The notes beneath the pieces are model-generated. The model was not told where the DNA came from and ran no database searches. It saw nothing but the letters and a program-made list of their open reading frames with translations. Below are positions 1-4,155 of a stretch of DNA of 5,828 nucleotides, one piece after another (the stretch's first letter is position 1; the number at the start of each line of letters is the position of its first letter). Position numbers and translations under genes: made by a program. The DNA is from JBEINZ01 sp040377825 (GTDB taxonomy: Bacteria > Pseudomonadota > Alphaproteobacteria > Rhizobiales > Ancalomicrobiaceae): contig JBEINZ010000198.1 in assembly GCA_040377825.1 (NCBI GenBank), forward strand, positions 1-5,828, read 5' to 3'.

Positions 1-123
1 AACTAACTTTGCGAGAGGATTGAGCGACTAACGAATTCCGACTTTTCATAAAGTTCGGACAGCAAGCCCCGATTGGCTCGCCGAATCCGCCCATCGCATT
101 CAAAAGCGAAATGATGAGATATA

Positions 124-199
124 TGGCGCTCCCAAGGGGATTCGAACCCCTGTTACCCACGTGAGAGGCGGGTGTCCTAGGCCCCTAGACGATGGGAGC
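124..199 (-). tRNA. tRNA-Glu, anticodon CTC
   Basis: Charged with glutamate, this tRNA reads GAG codons. On the minus strand it folds as a complete 76-nt cloverleaf. The 7-bp acceptor stem (GCTCCCA with TGGGAGC) is fully paired. The anticodon stem CCCGC/GTGGG has one G-T pair, and its loop CTCTCAC places the anticodon CTC at plus-strand 163-165. The T arm is GGGG-TTCGAAT-CCCC, and the discriminator base is G. The terminal CCA is encoded (plus-strand 124-126). Length and D-arm spacing match the E. coli tRNA-Glu from memory. It is transcribed leftward, away from the protein genes to its right. Confidence 0.96.
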
Positions 200-238
200 G
201 TCGCGGCGGTCGCTTCGGCGCGGCCGATCAATCCAGTT

Positions 239-267
239 CGTATAGCCGCGCGGTCGGGTCCTTGCAA
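239..267 (-). promoter_or_regulatory. Probable sigma-70-type promoter of tRNA-Glu
   Basis: Read on the minus strand, a -35-like TTGCAA (262-267) is followed by exactly 17 bp and a -10-like TATACG (239-244). Each hexamer matches the general consensus at four of six positions, and the spacing is optimal. Transcription would start near 232, giving a leader of about 33 nt before the tRNA. The position behind a stable RNA gene supports the call; it is a motif match only. Confidence 0.5.
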
Positions 268-407
268 GAAGAAAGGGTTCAGTCAGCGCTACAGGCACGA
301 TATTGCTCAGGTTGCGCTTGTTGCCAAACGCACGGAACATGCTGGCTCGGCTGACGAGCCTGATAGTCGGCGATCAAGTTCGCTTAAACCTCTGAATTGG
401 ACATTCC

Positions 408-440
408 GGTCCGCCGCCATCGGCGCCCTTCACGCGGACC
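408..440 (-). terminator. Possible terminator hairpin after the small membrane-protein gene
   Basis: GGTCCGC (408-414) pairs perfectly with GCGGACC (434-440), and a smaller CGCC/GGCG pairing can form inside. It begins 6 nt after the stop codon of the minus-strand gene ending at 447. No clear run of U follows on the minus strand, so it is either a weak intrinsic terminator or a 3'-end structure. The rest of 200-407 shows no gene; it also has a small hairpin GGCTCG/CGAGCC at 344-360. Confidence 0.3.
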
Positions 441-446
441 ATCGCG

Positions 447-809
447 TCAATCTGGCCGATTCAATTGCAGTCGGCTGAGAGGTTTCATCGTGGTCAAGTC
501 GATAACGAGGATTTCCGCTCCGCGCGAGGATTCCAGCGTGACCAGCATGCGGTCGCCATCAAGGGAAGTCGAGACAATGCGGGCGCCGGCCGACACGGCA
601 ATTTGGGTATCCATTGGCGCGACTACGGTCGACGGCGGCGTTTCGGTCCTGTAGTAGACCCGATAAAGGATAGTCGCGAATACGGCGATCATCCCAAGGA
701 TCATCGTGCCGGAGGAAAACAACAAGAGCCGTTTCAGCTTCGCCTGGAGTTGGAGCTGTGCCGCGTCAAGCGGCGGCTCGCTGTTATCGTCGACAACTGA
801 CTTGGACAT
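447..809 (-). CDS. Small one-pass inner-membrane protein, DUF6476-like
   Basis: The function is not known. The 120-residue product has a short polar N-terminus (about residues 1-27, ending in the basic KLKR), one hydrophobic membrane segment at about 28-49, and a C-terminal part of about 70 residues with beta-like patterning that most likely lies in the periplasm. The charge distribution (basic before, polar after) fits N-in/C-out. I recall alphaproteobacterial DUF6476 proteins with this shape encoded next to an RluA-family synthase and rpoH, which is the context here; the family number is from memory. Start: ATG at 807-809 is chosen over an in-frame TTG at 834-836, which would add nine residues and overlap the divergent rluD-like frame. 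No strong Shine-Dalgarno sequence precedes either. The start lies only about 15 bp from that of the divergent gene. Confidence 0.8.
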   Translation of the reverse strand: MSKSVVDDNSEPPLDAAQLQLQAKLKRLLLFSSGTMILGMIAVFATILYRVYYRTETPPSTVVAPMDTQIAVSAGARIVSTSLDGDRMLVTLESSRGAEILVIDLTTMKPLSRLQLNRPD

Positions 810-824
810 GGGCGGGTAAAGAAC

Positions 825-1946
825 CTGAGCGAACAAGACACAAACGACACGTGGAACGACGACGACATCGACGAAGGGATTCAGGGGAATGCCCCAGCCG
901 CCCAGCCCGATACCACCGCGCCGGTTGACCGGCTGGCCGTCACAATCGAGCCCGACGCGGCTTCCGAACGGCTGGATGCCGCGTTAGCTCGCCGCGCGGG
1001 CGGGATATCCCGCAGCCGCTTGAAGGCGTTGATTGAAGACGGTTGCGTCACGATTGACGGTATGACGGTAACCGACCCCGCCAGACGGGTCAACGCAGGC
1101 GCCCGCCTCGCTGTCGCGCTACCCGCCCCGGTCGCTGCCACGCCCCTTGCCGAAGCGATCACGCTCGAGATCCTCCACGAGGATGGCGAGCTCGTCGTCA
1201 TTGACAAGCCAGCGGGGCTCGTCGTCCATCCCGGCCCTGGCAATTGGTCTGGCACGCTCGTCAATGCGCTACTCCATCATTGCGGCGCGAGCCTCTCGGG
1301 TATTGGCGGGGTCTTGCGGCCGGGCATCGTTCACCGGCTTGACAAGGATACGTCGGGCTTAATGGTGGTCGCTAAATCTGATCGCGCGCATCAAGCGCTC
1401 GCAGCCCAGTTCGCTGATCATGGTCGCACAGGCGCCTTGGAGCGGGCCTATCTTGCAGTCGTCTGGGGCATGCCACGCGCCCGACATGGCACGATCGACG
1501 CCGCGCTCGGCCGCAATCCGAAAAACCGCGAGGAAATGGCCGTCGTGCGTGCCGGCGGTCGCGAAGCCGTCACCCACTTTGAGGTCCTTGACTCATATCG
1601 CATTGCGCGAGGTAACCCTGGCACGGCGCGGACAACAGCGCCGGAGCCGATTGCAAGCTTAGTCGAATGCCGGCTGGAGACAGGCCGCACTCATCAAATC
1701 CGCGTGCACATGACACATATTGGTCATCCACTACTCGGCGATCCGACCTATGGCACTGGCTTCAAAACGAAGATTGCTCGACTAGAAAGATTAAACGCGG
1801 AAGCGGCGGATGCTTTGCGCACGCTTAACCGGCAGGCGCTGCATGCGGCTGTGCTTGCTTTCGAGCATCCGATTACTGGAAAGGTTATGCGATTTCAAAG
1901 TCAGCTTCCGAATGATCTTAAAACGCTCGTCTCCGCCCTGGAGTGA
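825..1946 (+). CDS. rluD: 23S rRNA pseudouridine synthase, RluA family (RluD-like)
   Basis: It isomerises uridines to pseudouridine in 23S rRNA; E. coli RluD acts at 1911, 1915 and 1917 in helix 69. Numbered from CTG at 825, an acidic low-complexity N-terminus (about 1-40) is followed by an S4 RNA-binding domain (about 46-95, with RLDAAL and SRSRLKALIEDG) and the catalytic domain. HRLDKDTSG (170-178) carries the catalytic Asp173, and GRTHQIRVHM (287-296) is the second family hallmark. The C-terminal RQALHA...HPITG region also resembles RluD. Length would be 373 residues against roughly 325-350 usual. The start is the problem: between the in-frame stop at 798-800 and TTG at 1020 there is no ATG, GTG or TTG, and TTG 1020 would cut the S4 domain in half. 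CTG 825 gives a plausible (M)SEQ start with GGGT about 7 nt upstream. The gene and function are secure; the start is not. Confidence 0.9.
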   Translation: MSEQDTNDTWNDDDIDEGIQGNAPAAQPDTTAPVDRLAVTIEPDAASERLDAALARRAGGISRSRLKALIEDGCVTIDGMTVTDPARRVNAGARLAVALPAPVAATPLAEAITLEILHEDGELVVIDKPAGLVVHPGPGNWSGTLVNALLHHCGASLSGIGGVLRPGIVHRLDKDTSGLMVVAKSDRAHQALAAQFADHGRTGALERAYLAVVWGMPRARHGTIDAALGRNPKNREEMAVVRAGGREAVTHFEVLDSYRIARGNPGTARTTAPEPIASLVECRLETGRTHQIRVHMTHIGHPLLGDPTYGTGFKTKIARLERLNAEAADALRTLNRQALHAAVLAFEHPITGKVMRFQSQLPNDLKTLVSALE

Positions 1947-1981
1947 GCACGCTGATAGGCGGGGTTCAATGGCTGTCGAGA

Positions 1982-2006
1982 GGAACATCGGATCGAGGCA
2001 CGCGTT
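1982..2006 (+). promoter_or_regulatory. EcfG (general stress) promoter candidate
   Basis: GGAAC at 1982-1986 and CGTT at 2003-2006 are separated by 16 bp. This is an exact match to the GGAAC-N16/17-CGTT consensus known for the alphaproteobacterial general stress sigma factor EcfG. A transcript would start near 2013 and run rightward with a leader of about 340 nt before rpoH, or could end earlier as a small RNA. The -10 element overlaps the left arm of the inverted repeat at 2003-2032. This is a motif match only. Confidence 0.45.
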
Positions 2007-2032
2007 TTTCGAGTAGGAAACCTCGAAAAACG
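2003..2032. repeat. Perfect 11-bp inverted repeat (hairpin) after the rluD-like gene
   Basis: CGTTTTTCGAG (2003-2013) and CTCGAAAAACG (2022-2032) are perfectly complementary around an 8-nt loop. A short outer CGAG/CTCG pairing (1994-1997 with 2035-2038) can extend it. It lies 56 bp after the rluD-like stop and may end that transcript, but no T-run follows on either strand, so it is not a standard intrinsic terminator. A protein-binding site is the alternative. Confidence 0.55.
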
Positions 2033-2137
2033 ATCTCGCGGACTCAATGTCTAAAAGAACGCGCTCAAAACGTCATCCGCTCTGCCCGCCTACGCGTAGA
2101 TAGAAATTCGAATTTGAATTTTCGCTGAAGCGAATAG

Positions 2138-2153
2138 TTCAAGACTTCAAGAC
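2138..2153 (+). repeat. Perfect tandem repeat of TTCAAGAC
   Basis: Two head-to-tail copies of TTCAAGAC (2138-2145 and 2146-2153) sit directly before a TTGACT -35-like hexamer (2157-2162). No matching -10 lies 16-18 bp further on. The first copy can also pair its TTCAA with TTGAA at 2114-2118, around the hairpin at 2121-2134. Role unknown; an activator site is possible. Confidence 0.5.
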
Positions 2154-2339
2154 AATTTGACTCGGCCGGTTCGATCTGGAGTCGCGATTTGGCCACGAAG
2201 GGTTCTATAGTGGCGCCAAGACGTGCCAATGCGTAGTTTAAACGTCAGGGCGTCGACGGGGTTCGCCGATGGTCGGGAACTCTGAAGGTCGGCTCTAACG
2301 TGCCGTACCGACCGGGCATATGGTCCCGGCAAACCAGGA

Positions 2340-2344
2340 AAGGG
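2340..2344 (+). promoter_or_regulatory. Ribosome binding site of rpoH
   Basis: AAGGG ends 7 nt before the ATG at 2352, within a longer purine tract AGGAAAGGG (2336-2344). It fixes the rpoH start. The hairpin CCGGG/CCCGG (2312-2329) ends only 6 nt before this tract. Confidence 0.65.
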
Positions 2345-2351
2345 CGCAATC

Positions 2352-3233
2352 ATGGCCCGCACTCAGTCACTTGCTCCCCTTGCCTCACTTGAAGGCGGTC
2401 TCACACGATACCTCGACGAGATCCGCCGGTTCCCCATGCTGGAACCGCAGGAAGAATACATGCTAGCGAAGCGTTATCGCGAACACGCAGATTCCGACGC
2501 GGCCAAACGTCTCGTAACCTCGCACTTGCGCCTCGTTGCAAAAATCGCGATGGGCTATCGTGGCTATGGATTACCGATCTCCGAGGTCATTTCTGAGGGC
2601 AACGTTGGCCTCATGCAAGCGGTGAAGCGCTTCGAGCCGGAGAAAGGCTTCCGACTCGCAACATATGCAATGTGGTGGATAAAAGCCTCCATTCAAGAGT
2701 ACATCCTGCGTTCGTGGAGCCTCGTGAAGATGGGGACGACCGCAAACCAGAAACGACTTTTCTTCAATCTAAGAAAAATAAAGGGTCAGATTCAGGCGCT
2801 TGGTGAAGGCGATCTGAAGCCCGAGCATGTCACGAAGATTGCTACAAAGCTTGGTGTGACCGAAGAAGACGTCATATCGATGAATCGTCGGCTTTCCGGA
2901 GACGCCTCGCTCAATGCCCCTTTGCGCGCCGACGAGGACGCCTCCGAGTGGCAGGATTGGCTGGTGGATGAGTCCGAAAGCCAAGAGAACCGTCTCGCCG
3001 AAACGCAGGAGCTCGATGCGCGAAAATCGTTGCTAAAGTCGGCGCTCGGTGTGCTCAATGAGCGCGAAAAGCGGATTTTCGAAGCACGGCGACTGGCCGA
3101 GGAGCCGGTCACGCTGGAGGATCTCTCAACCGAATTCGGTGTCAGCCGCGAACGTGTCCGCCAAATCGAGGTCCGCGCCTTTGAGAAGGTTCAAGAGGCG
3201 GTGAAGGCTGGCGCGGCCGAGATGGCGATGTGA
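2352..3233 (+). CDS. rpoH: RNA polymerase heat-shock sigma factor RpoH (sigma-32)
   Basis: This sigma factor directs RNA polymerase to heat-shock promoters (chaperones, proteases). The 293-residue length is normal. Region 1.2/2.1 spans about residues 14-65. Region 2.2-2.4, with the polymerase-binding and -10 recognition helices (ISEGNVGLMQAVKRFEPEKG, then RLATYAMWWIKASIQEYILRS), covers about 77-121. The diagnostic RpoH box QKRLFFNLRK is at 133-142 and separates it from other group sigma factors. Region 3 follows, and region 4.2 (about 253-281) holds the helix-turn-helix VTLEDLSTEFGVSRERVRQIE for the -35 element. In the family, protein level is set by chaperone binding and FtsH proteolysis; here the long upstream region also suggests transcriptional or leader control. 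Alphaproteobacteria often carry two rpoH paralogues; I cannot tell whether another exists. The gene is intact, and the ATG has a good ribosome binding site. Confidence 0.98.
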   Translation: MARTQSLAPLASLEGGLTRYLDEIRRFPMLEPQEEYMLAKRYREHADSDAAKRLVTSHLRLVAKIAMGYRGYGLPISEVISEGNVGLMQAVKRFEPEKGFRLATYAMWWIKASIQEYILRSWSLVKMGTTANQKRLFFNLRKIKGQIQALGEGDLKPEHVTKIATKLGVTEEDVISMNRRLSGDASLNAPLRADEDASEWQDWLVDESESQENRLAETQELDARKSLLKSALGVLNEREKRIFEARRLAEEPVTLEDLSTEFGVSRERVRQIEVRAFEKVQEAVKAGAAEMAM

Positions 3234-3279
3234 TGTTCGGCGAAGAGCCGTCATCGAGCGGCATCGGAAAGCAAACGGA

Positions 3280-3309
3280 AGCGCGGGAACCCCTAGAGGT
3301 TACCGCGCT
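3280..3309. terminator. Bidirectional terminator-like hairpin between rpoH and aqpZ
   Basis: AGCGCGGGAACC (3280-3291) pairs with GGTTACCGCGCT (3298-3309) over 12 positions with one G/A mismatch and a 6-nt loop. It lies 46 bp after the rpoH stop and 29 bp after the aqpZ stop, so it can serve both convergent genes. The flanks are only moderately T-rich in each direction (ATTCCTTT on plus, TCCGTTTGCTTT on minus). Confidence 0.65.
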
Positions 3310-3338
3310 ATTCCTTTCGAAATGCTGTTAGTCAAGGC

Positions 3339-4037
3339 TTACGGCTTCTCGTTGTTCAGCCAGCGATAGAAGTACCCGCCGATCACACCGCCAACCAGGG
3401 GTGCAACCCAGAACAGCCAGAGCTGCGCGAGCGCCCAGCCGCCGCCGAAGATGGCCGCCGCGGTGCTGCGCGCAGGGTTGATCGAGGCATTGGTGATCGG
3501 GATGGCAACGAGATGGGCGAGTGTCAGAGCCAAGCCGATCGCAAGTGGGGCGAAGCCAGCCGGCGCCTTGGCGCTTGTTGCGCCCATGATCACGAACACG
3601 AAGCCGCCCGTGACAACGACTTCGGTAAGAAAGCAGGCGATCAGACCGTATTTGCCGGCGGAATGTGCGCCATAACCGTTGGAGGCGAAGCCGCCGGCGG
3701 GGTCAAAGCCGGGTGCCCCGCTGATGATCACGTAAAGTACGACCGCGCCGAGTACGCCGCCGACAACCTGTGCTACCCAGTAAGGCAGCACCTGCGACAT
3801 CGGAAACCGCCCGCCGACGGCGAGACCGAGCGTGACGGCAGGATTAAAATGTGCCCCGGAAATGTGGCCGATCGAATAGGCCATCGTGATGACCGTTAAC
3901 CCAAACGCAATCGCGACGCCGAGAAACCCGATGCCGAGGCCGGGAAAGCCGGCACTGACAAGCGCCGCCCCGATGCCCGCAAAAACGAGCCAAAAGGTGC
4001 CGAACGCCTCGGCGATGTATTTCCGTGTCTCATTCAT
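3339..4037 (-). CDS. aqpZ: Aquaporin Z, water channel
   Basis: This major intrinsic protein of the inner membrane lets water pass rapidly along osmotic gradients. The 232-residue product matches AqpZ in length and closely in sequence (GTFWLVF near the N-terminus, FASNGYG in the middle, GGWALAQLWLFW near the end). It has six membrane segments (about 5-25, 34-55, 83-105, 132-153, 160-180, 204-225) and two half-helices with NPA boxes at 65-67 (HFNPAV) and 187-190 (NPAR). The selectivity-filter positions read Phe45, His175, Ala184 and Arg190. Phe/His/Arg match water-selective AqpZ, while E. coli has Thr at the Ala position. Start: ATG 4035-4037 is chosen because AGGAGG (4043-4048 on the minus strand) sits 5 nt upstream; an in-frame TTG at 4101-4103 would add 22 atypical residues. 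It is convergent with rpoH and divergent from lysA, so probably a single-gene unit. Confidence 0.96.
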   Translation of the reverse strand: MNETRKYIAEAFGTFWLVFAGIGAALVSAGFPGLGIGFLGVAIAFGLTVITMAYSIGHISGAHFNPAVTLGLAVGGRFPMSQVLPYWVAQVVGGVLGAVVLYVIISGAPGFDPAGGFASNGYGAHSAGKYGLIACFLTEVVVTGGFVFVIMGATSAKAPAGFAPLAIGLALTLAHLVAIPITNASINPARSTAAAIFGGGWALAQLWLFWVAPLVGGVIGGYFYRWLNNEKP

Positions 4038-4042
4038 CGCTT

Positions 4043-4048
4043 CCTCCT
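4043..4048 (-). promoter_or_regulatory. Strong ribosome binding site of aqpZ
   Basis: On the minus strand AGGAGG lies 5 nt before the ATG at 4037. It is the best Shine-Dalgarno sequence in the window and decides the start in favour of the 232-residue form. Confidence 0.85.
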
Positions 4049-4057
4049 GATCGATCA

Positions 4058-4088
4058 ATCGGACCGAATCATCAGTGGATCGGACCGA
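4058..4088. repeat. Two copies of a small palindrome, 21 bp apart, upstream of aqpZ
   Basis: ATCGGACCGA occurs at 4058-4067 and 4079-4088. Each contains the odd palindrome TCGG-A-CCGA, with centres at 4063 and 4084, 21 bp apart, or two helical turns. The pair starts 21 bp upstream of the aqpZ start. This spacing is typical of two regulator dimers bound on one DNA face; the regulator is unknown. Confidence 0.55.
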
Positions 4089-4102
4089 CGCGAATGCGAT
4101 CA

Positions 4103-4132
4103 AGCTTAGGCAAGTTCGGCGTATACATTCAA
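4103..4132 (-). promoter_or_regulatory. Weak promoter candidate for aqpZ
   Basis: On the minus strand TTGAAT (4127-4132) is followed by 18 bp and TAAGCT (4103-4108). The -35 is fair and the -10 poor. If used, transcription would start near 4096 and the two palindromes at 4058-4088 would lie just downstream, a position suited to repression. On the plus strand, TATACA (4122-4127) is a possible -10 for lysA, but no good -35 precedes it. Confidence 0.25.
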
Positions 4133-4155
4133 GTCATTGCAATCTTTAAAAGCGT

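Larger units (their letters stand above)
1947..2351 (+). promoter_or_regulatory. 405-bp non-coding leader and control region of rpoH
   Basis: No convincing full-size gene lies here on either strand. From left to right it holds: an EcfG-like promoter match (1982-2006); an 11-bp inverted repeat (2003-2032); an 18-codon basic mini-ORF (2047-2103); the palindromes CTACGCGTAG (2090-2099) and AAATTCGAATTT (2104-2115); a hairpin TTCGC-tgaa-GCGAA (2121-2134); a tandem repeat of TTCAAGAC (2138-2153) next to TTGACT (2157-2162); an imperfect inverted repeat around TATAGT (2189-2219); and a GC-rich hairpin CCGGG/CCCGG (2312-2329) just before the ribosome binding site. Regulation of rpoH at promoter or leader level is inferred from this density. 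No complete sigma-70 promoter with both boxes well spaced was found. Confidence 0.55.

Noticed and set aside
38..81. Hairpins CCGACTTT/AAAGTTCGG (38-58) and GCAAGCC/GGCTCGC (62-81) downstream of the tRNA
   Set aside because: Both are imperfect and neither is followed by a T-run on the minus strand, so no tRNA terminator can be assigned; the rest of 1-123 shows nothing else.
161..478. 105-codon open frame on the plus strand
   Set aside because: It overlaps the tRNA-Glu and the end of the minus-strand membrane-protein gene, and its product resembles no protein family.
1020..1946. TTG at 1020 as the start of the rluD-like gene
   Set aside because: It would delete the first half of the S4 domain, whose conserved residues are encoded in frame from about 960.
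2157..2185. TTGACT at 2157-2162 as the -35 of an rpoH promoter
   Set aside because: The sequence 16-18 bp downstream (around 2179-2186) does not resemble a -10, and the nearest TATAGT is 43 bp away.
2276..2302. A second EcfG-like pair, GGAAC at 2276-2280 and CGTG at 2299-2302
   Set aside because: The spacing is 18 bp instead of 16-17 and the last base of the -10 differs, so it is much weaker than the match at 1982-2006.
2147..2362. 71-codon minus-strand frame over the rpoH leader
   Set aside because: It runs into the rpoH start in antisense, lacks a ribosome binding site and shows no recognisable protein features.
3238..3250. CGGC/GCCG hairpin just after the rpoH stop
   Set aside because: A 4-bp stem is too weak; the 12-position hairpin at 3280-3309 explains termination better.
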